Shown: positions 1 through 9,233 of the stretch, one piece after another
How the letters are laid out: the number at the start of each line of letters is the position of its first letter
How positions within the stretch are numbered: position 1 is the stretch's first letter
Position numbers and translations under genes: made by a program
NCBI GenBank assembly: GCA_031292355.1
Contig: JARLHI010000054.1
Location: 248,001 to 312,000 of the forward strand
Direction: 5' to 3'
DNA: 64,000 bases
DNA from: Candidatus Obscuribacterales bacterium
GTDB taxonomy: Bacteria; Cyanobacteriota; Vampirovibrionia; Obscuribacterales; Obscuribacteraceae
The notes under the pieces: model-generated
Told to the model about the DNA's origin: nothing
Seen by the model: only the letters and a program-made list of their open reading frames with translations
Databases searched by the model: none

Positions 1-699
1 AAATTTAAAAAGCAAGGCTATGGCCCGGTGCCCTTTAACACCTGGGTAAATCCACCAGCCTCAGTTCTTAAAGCTGGTGATTTGATTTTGACGAGCGGTA
101 ATATTGCCAAAGAATTGCACGAAAGTGTAGGACATGCCGAGATGGTTTTAAAAATGCCAGACGGTGGACTCGGACTATTTAGTTCATACATGGCCAAAGG
201 CACAATTATTCATCCAATCGAGGAGCTAACCGGTCCGTCCTACAAAGGACATTATGTAGCATTGCATTTGCGTCAACCATGGTCGAGCACGCAAGAAAGT
301 GAGGCGACAAAAATGGCAGAACAAATGATTCTCACCAACAAACAATGGGCTGCCGCAGAGAACATCCGCGTGACCAAGCGTATTGACTTCCTGCCGTTAC
401 CGGAGTCGCTAAAAGCGCCCCTGCGCAAAATATTCTACGCCAGTGGCTATGACTGGTTCGGCACCTTTATGGGTCGAGTAACAGACAATCGCTGGACTTG
501 CATTGGCGCCGCCCTGGAACTCTACAGAAGAATGGGTGTCAAGACAAATAAATACGGCACCGGATTACTCGGCGTGGGCACCACCTTGCTGGATCCCATA
601 CTACCTGTGCGATTTCTCGCCGATCCAGCTTTCGAACTGATCACGATCAACGAATTAGAACTGGCAATTGCGCCCAAAGACAAACTCAATCGCCAATGA
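1..699 (+). CDS. YiiX/NlpC-P60-like permuted papain-fold protein, 5'-truncated by window edge
   Basis: The reading frame is open from base 1, so the true start lies outside the window; the GTG at 28 is only an internal codon. About 232 residues are visible. The layout fits the permuted papain-like YiiX/YebB family: an early 'AGDLIL' strand, a histidine in 'SVGHAEMVL' and a late cysteine in 'RWTCIGAALEL'. In that family His comes before Cys in sequence, and the fold hydrolyses amide or thioester bonds, often of lipids or peptidoglycan. The exact substrate cannot be told. The catalytic pair is inferred from motif position only. The stop at 697-699 is followed at once by a histidine-kinase fragment. 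Confidence 0.6.
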   Translation, partial: KFKKQGYGPVPFNTWVNPPASVLKAGDLILTSGNIAKELHESVGHAEMVLKMPDGGLGLFSSYMAKGTIIHPIEELTGPSYKGHYVALHLRQPWSSTQESEATKMAEQMILTNKQWAAAENIRVTKRIDFLPLPESLKAPLRKIFYASGYDWFGTFMGRVTDNRWTCIGAALELYRRMGVKTNKYGTGLLGVGTTLLDPILPVRFLADPAFELITINELELAIAPKDKLNRQ

Positions 700-704
700 A
701 GTAG

Positions 705-938
705 CCGTTTCACTACTGGCTAGCTGCTGAGAAAGGACAGGACACAGGTATAGGCATCCCAGAAAAACAAATTGAAAAACTGTTTACACCATTCACTCAG
801 GCAAGCGAATCGACGTCTAGACTTTTTGGTGGCACGGGACTTGGGCTTTCAATAGCGCACCAGTACATCCAGCTGATGGGTGGCAAAACAGGCTTGAACA
901 GCGAGTTCGGCAAGGGCACAACCGTCTGGTTTACTTAG
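705..938 (+). pseudogene. C-terminal remnant of a sensor histidine kinase (HATPase_c end)
   Basis: An open frame without any start codon runs from the in-frame stop at 702-704 to TAG at 936-938. It encodes the end of a GHKL ATPase domain: G1 box 'DTGIGIPEKQ', then 'LFTPFTQ', the G2 box 'GGTGLGLSIA', then 'GKGTTVWFT' and stop. Everything upstream (N box, dimerisation/His domain, sensor) is absent, because the previous gene ends only five bases earlier. It is therefore a stump left by deletion or rearrangement. The 'FTPFTQAS' wording resembles hybrid kinases. It cannot function alone. Confidence 0.75.
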
Positions 939-996
939 CCTGCGTCCAATCCTGAGTAAGCGATTTTTTTTGCCCTCATTACAAACTTACCGATTG

Positions 997-1755
997 TCAA
1001 TGAGAACCAGAAGGCAACGGTTTCTTAAAGGAAAAGGTAAATTCCAGCGGCACGGACTGCCCCAGATTCTCCGGCAGAGGATTAAATTGAGCAGATCGAA
1101 GAGATGACTTGGCGTGGTCATCAAATGAGGTGTCGCCTGATGACCTCATAACTCTGATATTAACGGCTTTTCCGCTGCGGACGACGTCAAATCTCAGAAC
1201 TGCATCGCGGTCTTGATCGCTTAGTGGTGGTCTCCACTGACTTTCGATCACGGCGGCGACACTGCGCACATACTGCTCTCGATCAGAACCTGCCATTTTG
1301 ATAACTGCTGGTTGATTAGCCAGCTGAATCTTATAGATATTCATGCACAGCGGAAATCCGAAACCGAGCCACGCTAAAAAAGCGACCACTAGCAAACAAA
1401 GTAAAGCTGTCGCAGAGACGTCAGAAGGCGACCTTTCTCTGATTTCCTTTTTCAATTTCTTCGCTTTGGCCAAAAGCGATGCCTGAGTGACATTAGCCAG
1501 CAGAACGTCCAGGAACTTGACGTCACAAACGAGTCGCTGACCTCTAGATAAGTCTTCAAGAATCAAATGATCGTCATCGACGCCATCAAGTTTTAAATCC
1601 CAATCTTCAGCATGAAGCACATCGAGGACAATGCCTTGCTTATCAGCAAGTAAGATCTCTCCTCTGTCTGCGCCCACGGTATATGGACGGGCTCGCGACT
1701 GTCCCGTCTGATAAAGCATCGCTTTGAACTTAACTGTTAGACTACGTTTGCTCAC
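997..1755 (-). CDS. Membrane-anchored protein with TonB-type C-terminal domain
   Basis: 252 residues with a GTG start; no strong ribosome site is visible. Residues 1-110 are soluble and presumably cytoplasmic. One hydrophobic segment lies near residues 117-138. The C-terminal ~95 residues match the TonB_C fold: 'YVRSVAAVIESQWRPP', then 'VLRFDVVRSGKAVNIRV', 'SSGDTSFDDHAKSSLR' and 'FNPLP'. TonB_C domains outside siderophore systems are common in TonB-family envelope proteins. No ExbB/ExbD or TonB-dependent receptor lies in this window, so a transport role is not supported. The soluble N-terminal half is not recognised. Confidence 0.65.
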   Translation of the reverse strand: MSKRSLTVKFKAMLYQTGQSRARPYTVGADRGEILLADKQGIVLDVLHAEDWDLKLDGVDDDHLILEDLSRGQRLVCDVKFLDVLLANVTQASLLAKAKKLKKEIRERSPSDVSATALLCLLVVAFLAWLGFGFPLCMNIYKIQLANQPAVIKMAGSDREQYVRSVAAVIESQWRPPLSDQDRDAVLRFDVVRSGKAVNIRVMRSSGDTSFDDHAKSSLRSAQFNPLPENLGQSVPLEFTFSFKKPLPSGSH

Positions 1756-1847
1756 TAAATAATTCTAAATGCCCGGCCAGTAATGTTCCAAAAAGGGTAT
1801 TACTTTCAGTAACTACCAGATCAGTCTGTTTGTCAAACGGTTAAGGC

Positions 1848-2162
1848 ATGTCAGTCGTCTCAAAACTATTCGCAAGAAGTGTCCCAATAATTGAATTTGT
1901 GATTCCGCTGGCGTGCTTTTTAATTGCTGCCTGTTTTCTGCCTGACTATTTTCAAACGGCATTCGGAGACCCATTTGGAGTGTGGCTCCTGGGGGCGATG
2001 TTCCTATGGAATTGTATCGGGTTGGTGTTGAGTTTTGCCTTTCCCCAGAACTTTGTCAAAATCATAGTCGGTTTTGTTTTCTGCCTGCCTCTTTGCGCCT
2101 TCACATTTTTTGTTCCTGCGACTGTAGCGATACTGCATTCCTGCGTCAACGTTAGCGGATAG
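1848..2162 (+). CDS. Small three-helix membrane protein, function unknown
   Basis: 104 residues, ATG start with a weak 'AAGG' ribosome site just upstream. Three hydrophobic stretches are seen, roughly residues 14-32, 44-64 and 69-96, with little soluble sequence between them. No family is recognised. The gene stands alone between a divergent TonB-domain gene and the GH3 gene on the same strand. A perfect 14-bp palindrome follows the stop at 2171-2184. Confidence 0.5.
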   Translation: MSVVSKLFARSVPIIEFVIPLACFLIAACFLPDYFQTAFGDPFGVWLLGAMFLWNCIGLVLSFAFPQNFVKIIVGFVFCLPLCAFTFFVPATVAILHSCVNVSG

Positions 2163-2170
2163 CGGTTAGT

Positions 2171-2184
2171 CCAATTTAAATTGG
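2171..2184. promoter_or_regulatory. 14-bp perfect palindrome between small membrane protein and beta-glucosidase
   Basis: CCAATTTAAATTGG is fully self-complementary. It lies 9 bp after the preceding stop and about 70 bp before the beta-glucosidase ATG. The position fits an operator or a short hairpin. No T-tract follows, so a terminator is less likely. No binding protein can be assigned. Confidence 0.3.
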
Positions 2185-2256
2185 GCTGGACGCCATTGAT
2201 CCAGGCAGTCAATTGTGCAAACATTCTTTGCACCTCTATATGGTTTTTTTCTAAAC

Positions 2257-4614
2257 ATGAAGTATTTCATTGGCACGTCGTTGCTCGCGCTGCAACTTAC
2301 AGCAAGTCTTTTTTCTGCCTGCTGGGCTGCAAAGAGTGAATCAGTAATTGCCCCTCGTGCATCAACAGCACATTCACAACCACTTATTGCCAGCAACTCT
2401 TCTGGAGAGCAAAAAATGGACACCTTTGTATCCGAGCTGATGGCGAAGATGACACTAAAAGAAAAAATCGGGCAAATGAATTTGCTCTCTGTAGGAGCTG
2501 ATGTCACCGGTCCCGTGCTCAGCGAAGGCGTGGAAGAAAAAATCGACAACGGTCAAGTTGGTGGATTGTTCAATATGTATGGTCCTTCAGCTGTGCGGCA
2601 ATTGCAACAGCGAGTGATGGAGAAATCGCGTTTGAAAATCCCTATGATTTTCGGCTACGACGTGATTCACGGTCACCGGACGATATTTCCCATCCCTCTT
2701 GCTCTCTCTTCTTCGTGGGATCTCAATTTGATTCAAAGAACGGCTATTGCCGCAGCCTCCGAAGCCAGCGCCGACGGCTTAAACTGGGTATTTTCGCCGA
2801 TGGTCGATATCACTCGCGATCCACGCTGGGGACGCGTCATGGAAGGGGCAGGCGAAGATACATATCTTGGCAGTCAAATTGCTCGCGCGATGGTCGTAGG
2901 CTACCAGGGCAAAGAAAAAATGTTGGGTACAGACAATGTTCTTGCTTGCGTCAAACACTTCGCTTTGTATGGCGCAGCTGAAGCCGGTCGCGATTACAAT
3001 ACAGTCGACATGAGCAGACAGCGCATGTACAACGAATATCTTGCTCCCTACAAAGCCGCAGTAGACGCCAATGTCGGCTCGGTCATGACTTCATTTAACG
3101 AAGTTGACGGCATCCCTGCCAGTGGCAACAAATGGTTGTTGACCGATCTCTTGCGTAAGCAGTGGGGCTTCAAGGGTTTTGTCGCCACCGATTACACTGC
3201 TATCAACGAAATGGTCGCCCACGGAGTAGGTGATGAAAAGCAAGTCACAGCGCTTGCTTTAAATGCTGGTTCCGAAATGGATATGGTCGGCGAGCTGTTT
3301 TCCAATCATGCAGAAGAATTAGTGAAGTCCGGACAAGTGCCGATAAAAAAAATAGATGAGGCTTGCAGACGCATTCTTGAAGCGAAGCACAAGCTTGGCT
3401 TATTTGCAGATCCGTTTAGATATTGCAACGAAGAACGGGCCATAACTCAAATACTGAGTAGCGACAAAATCGCCTTGAGCAAAGAAGCAGCGGTCAAGAG
3501 CATGGTGCTATTGAAGAACGAAAATAATGTTTTGCCGCTAAAGGCCAGTCAAAAAGTTGCTTTCATTGGCCCTTTCATTAAGGACCAGGGCAACCAACTC
3601 GGCAGCTGGAGCGGTGCCGGTCGCAGCCAAGACTGTGTGAGCTTATGGCAGGCGCTTGAAACGGCGGGTTTGGCCAAGCAATGCACTTACGCAAAAGGCT
3701 GCAACATTCTCGATGACCAGGCTCTGATAGCCAGATTGAACAGAGATGGTGCCTCTCTTGCTTTGGATGCAAAATCGCCGCAAGAGATGATTGATCAAGC
3801 TGTTGAAACTGTCAAAAATGCGGATATAGCTGTTGTTGTTTTGGGTGAACCCGCGGCAATGAGTGGGGAGGCATCCTCTCGTACAGCGATTGGACTTTTC
3901 GATCATCAAATTGCCCTGTTGCAAGCTTTGAAAAAAACTGGCAAGCCAATCGTTCTAGTATTGATGAATGGACGTCCGCTCACTCTAACGTGGGAAGACC
4001 AAAACATGGATGCCATTCTCGAGACCTGGTTTGGTGGATTGCAAGCTGGTCCAGCTACCGTTGACGTCCTTTTTGGTCACGCCAATCCATCGGCAAAACT
4101 GTCGATGACTTTTCCACGCAACGTTGGACAAATACCTATTCACTACAATTCAAAAAATACCGGTCGACCGTTTGTCGAAAACAGCAAATACAAAACTCAG
4201 TACCTAGACGCTTCCAACACACCGCTTTATCCCTTTGGCTTTGGATTGTCGTACGCTCAGTTCGATTATTCGAATCTCGCACTAAGCAGTCCGACTATCA
4301 AGGCGAACCAGTCGCTCAATGTCAGTGCCACTGTCAGCAATACCAGCAAAACAGATGGCATCGAAACAGTCCAGTTATACATCCGCGACATGGTCGCCAG
4401 TGTGACCAGACCCGTCAAAGAACTGAAGGGATTTCAAAAAATACTTCTCAAAGCCGGCGAGTCCAAGACTGTTTCGTTTACCCTCTCGCCTGATGACTTG
4501 CGTTTCTATGACAGCGACCTCAATTTTGTTGCTGAACCAGGTGACTTCCAGGTCTTTGTTGGCGGTAACAGTCGTGATACCAAAGAGGCGACCTTCAAAT
4601 TGCTCGCCCCTTAG
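2257..4614 (+). CDS. bglX: Secreted glycoside hydrolase family 3 beta-glucosidase (BglX-like)
   Basis: 785 residues from the ATG at 2257. A GTG start at 2215 is possible, but the later ATG puts a clean Sec signal peptide (MKYFIGTSLL...) at the N-terminus. Domain order is GH3 N-terminal barrel, GH3 C-terminal domain and a fibronectin-III-like tail. The nucleophile Asp is in 'GFVATDYTAI' (about residue 311). The acid/base Glu is in 'MSGEASSRT' (about 536), the same context as E. coli BglX. Family enzymes release glucose from cellobiose and other beta-glucosides in the periplasm. The gene is monocistronic and no sugar transporter adjoins it. Confidence 0.85.
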   Translation: MKYFIGTSLLALQLTASLFSACWAAKSESVIAPRASTAHSQPLIASNSSGEQKMDTFVSELMAKMTLKEKIGQMNLLSVGADVTGPVLSEGVEEKIDNGQVGGLFNMYGPSAVRQLQQRVMEKSRLKIPMIFGYDVIHGHRTIFPIPLALSSSWDLNLIQRTAIAAASEASADGLNWVFSPMVDITRDPRWGRVMEGAGEDTYLGSQIARAMVVGYQGKEKMLGTDNVLACVKHFALYGAAEAGRDYNTVDMSRQRMYNEYLAPYKAAVDANVGSVMTSFNEVDGIPASGNKWLLTDLLRKQWGFKGFVATDYTAINEMVAHGVGDEKQVTALALNAGSEMDMVGELFSNHAEELVKSGQVPIKKIDEACRRILEAKHKLGLFADPFRYCNEERAITQILSSDKIALSKEAAVKSMVLLKNENNVLPLKASQKVAFIGPFIKDQGNQLGSWSGAGRSQDCVSLWQALETAGLAKQCTYAKGCNILDDQALIARLNRDGASLALDAKSPQEMIDQAVETVKNADIAVVVLGEPAAMSGEASSRTAIGLFDHQIALLQALKKTGKPIVLVLMNGRPLTLTWEDQNMDAILETWFGGLQAGPATVDVLFGHANPSAKLSMTFPRNVGQIPIHYNSKNTGRPFVENSKYKTQYLDASNTPLYPFGFGLSYAQFDYSNLALSSPTIKANQSLNVSATVSNTSKTDGIETVQLYIRDMVASVTRPVKELKGFQKILLKAGESKTVSFTLSPDDLRFYDSDLNFVAEPGDFQVFVGGNSRDTKEATFKLLAP

Positions 4615-4733
4615 AATTAGAATAATATTGATTTTTTGAGTGAAAGTACAAACTGGCTTTGTCTGTCGCGAATATTGACTATTTCAAAACCAGAACAATA
4701 ATCAAGAGGATCTATCAAGCTAAAATATGCTCT

Positions 4734-5345
4734 ATGAAATCGACGAAGAGCGCAACTTCAACCCGCACACGGTTGATCACAACTAGCCTTTTGCTGAAAA
4801 GGCACTACCTTAAGTCAGTGCTTTTTGTCCTTGTTATGAATAGCAGTTTTGCGGTCGCTCAGGATTTCGACATCAAATTTCCTGCTGACTTAAGTACTCA
4901 TGATGGCAGCACTACTGGCGGTGCCGAAGCCACTGCCGGAACGCGTACCAACTCGACTGCGCCAAATGAACTGCTCACGCCATCCGACCCTATTTCTACT
5001 CCGGTAGTAGATCCATTAATGCAAGAGGGCTCGCCCATTCCTGACGTCCTCATTCCAGCTACGCTTGAGAGAAAGAACGCCAGCGCCGGCGCTGCCAAAG
5101 CAGCAGTCGTCCTAAGCGCCACTGAATTATTCGATGCCGCGAAAAAGTACGAGGCGAATCAAGAATTAGGCAGGGCCTTGTCCTCTTATGAAGATGCGAT
5201 CAAGTTATTTCGCTCATCAAAAAATGCAACTGACGCATCATTGCAGAGCCAGGTCGCACTAAAATATGCAGCCCTGCTGAAAAAACTGAATAACCCACAA
5301 AAGGCCGCTCTCATAGAAAAAGAATTCGGCGTTCCCCAATCGTGA
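4734..5345 (+). CDS. Secreted TPR-type protein
   Basis: 203 residues from ATG 4734; a TTG start at 4659 would add 25 residues before the signal peptide and is less likely. The N-terminus is basic, followed by 'LKSVLFVLVMNSSFAVAQ', a signal peptide with cleavage expected near AVA|QD. A low-complexity Thr/Pro/Ser linker follows. The last ~75 residues form one or two tetratricopeptide repeats ('LFDAAKKYEANQELGRALSSYEDAIKLF' begins the unit; only part is quoted in spirit of its spacing). It probably acts as a periplasmic scaffold. No partner is evident. Confidence 0.55.
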   Translation: MKSTKSATSTRTRLITTSLLLKRHYLKSVLFVLVMNSSFAVAQDFDIKFPADLSTHDGSTTGGAEATAGTRTNSTAPNELLTPSDPISTPVVDPLMQEGSPIPDVLIPATLERKNASAGAAKAAVVLSATELFDAAKKYEANQELGRALSSYEDAIKLFRSSKNATDASLQSQVALKYAALLKKLNNPQKAALIEKEFGVPQS

Positions 5346-5362
5346 CCGCCCAATCGAGCTCG

Positions 5363-6352
5363 TTAGCGATCAGGTTGGTCAAGCGCATCCGGTCTGCGTT
5401 TAAGTCCAGTAGTTGAATCCACACTCGTGCCGTCAGGCTTGAGCTTAAAAGTCTTCGACTTACCATCAGGTCTTGTGTCGGTCTCGTCAGTCGTGTCACC
5501 CGTGGTTACATCATGGATACTTGAGCGATCGGCAAAGTTTATCAAGTTGTCTTCATGATAGACACCATCTTTATCTTTCCAGTGACTGTCGTCAGACATC
5601 ACACCACCGAGGTGATCGTATCTTTTGTTCAGGTGATAGTCAGTTCTGCCATCGGCCGTCTGGGCGGCATCTATGTGTTCGAAACGCAGAAGTCCTGTGG
5701 AATCTCTGGTCTTCAGGTCTTTGTAGCCCGCCCTTGTGTCAACCACATTGTCTTCGGTAAATCCATTGGCATGAGTAACCGTTTCATGGCTTTTGCCCGC
5801 CAACAGGTTCTTATCGGTGAGAGATACTGAGTGGTCTTTGCCGACTTTGGTGATAGTTTCTTTGCCACGAATTATAGTGTCATGCTCCCAACTACCATCA
5901 GCGCGCGTAATCAACTTCTCGGTGCTGACACCGTCCTTGATGGTATTAGTTGAGACGCCATTTTGATCAATAACATCATGCTTTTTACCATGAGCGTCTT
6001 TCCAGCTGGTTTCTCGCTCAGTAATGCCTCCTGACTGGTCATATTGTGTGACCTGCCTGAGATCTTTCGAACCGCTAGGAGCGCTTGCGAGCGTCACTGT
6101 GTCCGAAAGAAGCCGTTGGTTGGCGTCTAGCGTTTTTATTGATTCTACGTTGTTCAAACTTTCCGGTCTAGGAAAATCAGGCAGAGGCGGTAGCACATTG
6201 GCTTTCACCATTTTGTCATCACTTTTCGCCAGGTCTTTAGCCGCTTGCGCCTTACCCGCCGGCGTCTGTGGATGAAGCTCCAGCGGCGGCCCAACTACTG
6301 TAGCAGCGGGCTGATCGCTATTTCTTTCGAGGCCTTTGTTTGTTTCAACCAT
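5363..6352 (-). CDS. YD-like repeat protein, paralogue of the 6488-7288 gene
   Basis: 329 residues from ATG 6352, chosen over the TTG at 6358 because 'GGAG' lies about 11 nt upstream. There is no signal peptide. After a Pro-rich N-terminus the protein is built of degenerate ~45-residue units of the pattern YD-x-x-G ... S-x-W-K-D-x-x-G ... H-x-D ... G-x-S/T. Examples are 'YDQSGGITERETSWKDAHG' and 'YDHLGGVMSDDSHWKDKDG'. Such strand-turn-strand repeats recall the YD repeats of RHS proteins. They lack the RHS core signature and any toxin tip. The next gene upstream in the operon is a clear paralogue. Function is unknown. Confidence 0.55.
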   Translation of the reverse strand: MVETNKGLERNSDQPAATVVGPPLELHPQTPAGKAQAAKDLAKSDDKMVKANVLPPLPDFPRPESLNNVESIKTLDANQRLLSDTVTLASAPSGSKDLRQVTQYDQSGGITERETSWKDAHGKKHDVIDQNGVSTNTIKDGVSTEKLITRADGSWEHDTIIRGKETITKVGKDHSVSLTDKNLLAGKSHETVTHANGFTEDNVVDTRAGYKDLKTRDSTGLLRFEHIDAAQTADGRTDYHLNKRYDHLGGVMSDDSHWKDKDGVYHEDNLINFADRSSIHDVTTGDTTDETDTRPDGKSKTFKLKPDGTSVDSTTGLKRRPDALDQPDR

Positions 6353-6487
6353 GCGCAAATCACTCCGAAAAACGAACTCTAGAACCAGCTCAACGCTACC
6401 CTACTATACTGCCACACTCATATAACCTTCCCTTAAATCGCCGCCGCAAGCGAAAATGTCGCGTATGTAACTAATTTTGCGCGCAAT

Positions 6488-7288
6488 TCACTGAGGCGCA
6501 ACCGTTTTTTCTGGCTTTGGCGAACTTGTGTAGTCATTGGTCATAGTCTTGTAATGCCTGCCGGTTGCCGGATCAATTTGCTCGACATCTCTGGTCTGGA
6601 CGTCTTGTGTCCAGCTGCCATCAGCGTTTACCATTTTTTTGGTAGTCACATTTCCGTCCATAACTACGTGATAAGAGCCGCCATCGCTCATTTTCATGAA
6701 ATTATCTTCGTGCCAGGTACCGGCTGCGTCTCGCCAGCGGCTATTGTTTTCCTCAACATTACCGTGCTCATCATACTTTGCAGTTACCGACAGGTCGAAT
6801 TTATCTTCTTTGCCTTCTTTGAATTTATCGGCATTGATAGTGTCTGAGCGAAGTCCACCGTTTGCATCAAACGACTTGCTTTCGCGAAATCCTTTGGAAG
6901 ACTTGATTAGCTCAGTTGTCTGGTCGGGATGAGCAACATCCTCGATGCGAGTATCCTTGTTCAGGTCTCTAACTACGCGCCTTTGAGTGCCGTCCGCGTC
7001 TTCGGTCCTTGCATAGATCACATTATTTATGTCGCGCTGCTGATTTGGTCCTAGACCGTCAAAAAGTTTTGCTGGCGGTCCTTCAGGCGAAAGGGCACCT
7101 TGAGGATGCAGGTCTTTTGTGGAGTCGACAAACTGCAGGTTGCCAAAGACTGGCAATGTGTCCTTCGGGCGGTTGTTTATCAGATTGTGATTGTCAGCTT
7201 GATTGAAAGGTGGTGCTGCCGCCGAGTCGCCGTTAGAGTGAGCGGCGCCCTGATCACCTTTATTTAGAGCTGCTTCGAACTTAGTCAT
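6488..7288 (-). CDS. YD-like repeat protein, paralogue of the 5363-6352 gene
   Basis: 266 residues, ATG start with 'GGATGA' close upstream. It carries the same unit as its neighbour: 'YDEHGNVEENNSRWRDAAG' followed by 'HEDNFMKMSDGGSYHV', then 'NADGSWTQD'. N-terminal ~70 residues are Asn/Pro-rich and probably disordered. There is no signal peptide and no membrane segment. The two genes lie 135 bp apart on one strand and probably arose by tandem duplication. The high Asp/Gly/Asn content suggests a beta-rich, possibly extracellular or cell-surface protein exported by a route other than Sec. That last point is inference. Confidence 0.55.
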   Translation of the reverse strand: MTKFEAALNKGDQGAAHSNGDSAAAPPFNQADNHNLINNRPKDTLPVFGNLQFVDSTKDLHPQGALSPEGPPAKLFDGLGPNQQRDINNVIYARTEDADGTQRRVVRDLNKDTRIEDVAHPDQTTELIKSSKGFRESKSFDANGGLRSDTINADKFKEGKEDKFDLSVTAKYDEHGNVEENNSRWRDAAGTWHEDNFMKMSDGGSYHVVMDGNVTTKKMVNADGSWTQDVQTRDVEQIDPATGRHYKTMTNDYTSSPKPEKTVAPQ

Positions 7289-7376
7289 TCATCCAACCCC
7301 GTATCGTCTCCTGCCTGCACTATACTGACTTTAATAATTGACATCTTCGTGACACCGTGGCGACTGCTCACAATCC

Positions 7377-8612
7377 ATGACTGATAGACTGAGTCCCCAA
7401 GAACCCCACATCCTCGAAGCCACTTTGGACTCCAAGCTAATGCCTAGCGTCCCGGACTTGGTCGACGATGAACTGGCAGCTCGACTATCAAAACGTGGAC
7501 AAATCGAATTCTCAGCATTTCGCAAAAGACGTTTCATTATAGTTTTTGCTCTCTCAGTTCTCGTCGGCATGAGCCTTACTCCGGTCTTCGCATCCTTATT
7601 TCAAATCCCACTACTTTTAGCGGCATTGATTATGGTATCGATTGCTGGCAGCAAAACATTGACCGTGGCGCGCGCCTTCTCCAGTCGCAGATATGACCAG
7701 GTAGCGGTTTTGTTACCGAATACTATGCGGATCAATACGATGTGGTATCCGCTCACATATTTTCAATATCGAAAGACTTTGGTGATCCAACTGCAACTGC
7801 TATTGATGGAAGGACGTTTCGCAGAACTAGAAGCGTTGATTCGCTACTACTGGGGGGCAACTGAGAGACAACGAAAAGAATTCAGTGGCACTCCATCCAA
7901 CTTTTTTGTGGCGAATGCGCTCGCTGTAGCTTATTTGCAGCAAAACAAATTCGCCGAAGCGGAAAAGATCTTTTTTGACTTACTTGAAGGCACCCGTGCA
8001 AGAAATGCCCGAGTACTCTTACTAAATAACTACGCTTATTGTCTGATTCGCGGTAAACGTTTTGCCGAGTCAGAAAAAATTCTGACCGAAGCACTCAAAC
8101 TCAATCGTCACGACACTAAATCATCGGCAGCGCTTCGCCTACAAATGCTCAAGACCAGAATATTGCTTTCAAAAAATGAATTTCAAGCAGCCGAAGACTC
8201 AATTGAAATAGTGATGGAACTTGCCACTAGATTGAAAGAAGTTGCTGAAGCAACAGCGTTCTGTCAATACATATTGGGTGAAATACGTACGCAACAGCAC
8301 TCTTATGAAGAAGCCAAATTATATTTTCAAAACGCAATTGAAATTATGCAATCAGCAGACAATCCAAACTATGTCGTTTTGCTCGAATGTACGAACAGCT
8401 TGGGCGACATGTTGATGCAGTCTGGTCAAGTGGAACTGGCGCAGAAACAATATCTAAGAGGAAGGCAAATATTTGCTCTATACCTCGAACGAGAAAATTA
8501 CGCTCTGGATTTGATGCGCAATCGGCTAGATGATCCAACCCACACGTCATTTGGCGTGGATTTGATCAAGCTAGCCGACCGCATCAAATATCTTGACACC
8601 ATTGCCCCTTAG
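7377..8612 (+). CDS. Membrane-anchored TPR protein
   Basis: 411 residues, ATG start, divergent from the repeat-protein pair. Residues ~50-100 hold two hydrophobic helices ('FIIVFALSVLVGMSLTPVF' and 'LLLAALIMVSIAG'). The remainder is helical with TPR-like pairs, for instance 'ALAVAYLQQNKFAEAEKIFF', 'NNYAYCLIRGKRFAESEKIL' and 'ATAFCQYILGEIRTQQHSYE'. At least five repeats are visible. The likely role is a protein-interaction scaffold on the cytoplasmic side of the inner membrane. The 3' end faces the convergent gene at 8634 with 21 bp between them, where a small hairpin sits (8617-8631). Confidence 0.6.
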   Translation: MTDRLSPQEPHILEATLDSKLMPSVPDLVDDELAARLSKRGQIEFSAFRKRRFIIVFALSVLVGMSLTPVFASLFQIPLLLAALIMVSIAGSKTLTVARAFSSRRYDQVAVLLPNTMRINTMWYPLTYFQYRKTLVIQLQLLLMEGRFAELEALIRYYWGATERQRKEFSGTPSNFFVANALAVAYLQQNKFAEAEKIFFDLLEGTRARNARVLLLNNYAYCLIRGKRFAESEKILTEALKLNRHDTKSSAALRLQMLKTRILLSKNEFQAAEDSIEIVMELATRLKEVAEATAFCQYILGEIRTQQHSYEEAKLYFQNAIEIMQSADNPNYVVLLECTNSLGDMLMQSGQVELAQKQYLRGRQIFALYLERENYALDLMRNRLDDPTHTSFGVDLIKLADRIKYLDTIAP

Positions 8613-8633
8613 CGACCGCTACTTAATAGCGAA

Positions 8634-9101
8634 TTACAGATTGCGATCAAACTCTTTATCGCCAACAGCTTTGCGTACAAAATTACGTGCCACAGCCAGA
8701 TGTCTGAGTGCCTGATTTCTTAGACTACGAGCGTTCCTATCATCTTCTTCCTGACTAAGATCTTGCTGCGCTTTGTTTAAAACATTGATGGCTTCATGCA
8801 ATCGACCTGGACGATCTAAATTAGCGTCAACTGGAGGATGATCGTTAATTGGCTTCCAGTCTTCGCGAGCTGCAGTCGATATATCATTAATCGCTGCGTT
8901 CAATTCTTCGACTGCTCGACGCTCATCAGCCATGACATTTGGGTCGTCTGGACGCTGAATCAAATTGCGTGCATATTTCATATCCGAAAGAGCATGCAGA
9001 TAATGCGGGTGGTCGCCGAAAAATCCAGCATAAGAAGCAAGTGGTGTCATCGCAGCAAACAATACTAGTATTGCTGAGGATTCAATCAAACGTTTATTCA
9101 T
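8634..9101 (-). CDS. Secreted helical protein of an uncharacterised family
   Basis: 155 residues from ATG 9101, chosen because 'GGAGAG' lies about 7 nt upstream and a signal peptide follows directly ('ILVLFAAMTPLASYA'). An upstream start at 9143 would hide the signal. The mature part is an all-helical bundle opening with 'HPHYLHALSDMKYARNLI' and containing 'NDHPPVD' and 'GRLHEAINVLNKAQQDL'. I recognise this as a recurrent uncharacterised periplasmic family with those same blocks. No enzymatic motif is visible. Confidence 0.6.
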   Translation of the reverse strand: MNKRLIESSAILVLFAAMTPLASYAGFFGDHPHYLHALSDMKYARNLIQRPDDPNVMADERRAVEELNAAINDISTAAREDWKPINDHPPVDANLDRPGRLHEAINVLNKAQQDLSQEEDDRNARSLRNQALRHLAVARNFVRKAVGDKEFDRNL

Positions 9102-9233
9102 ATAACGCTCTCCAGTGCGAGTTGATGTTGTGAATTGTGGCAATTAAATGTGGAGAAAGTGAGCAGCTTTGTTAGCTCACTGTTAATTGATAACATTCGA
9201 AATAAGACGCAAGAATAGCGACCGAACAGCAGG

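Noticed and set aside
5363-7288. RHS/toxin-immunity locus
   Set aside because: The repeats only resemble YD units. There is no RHS core, no toxin domain and no immunity-like gene.
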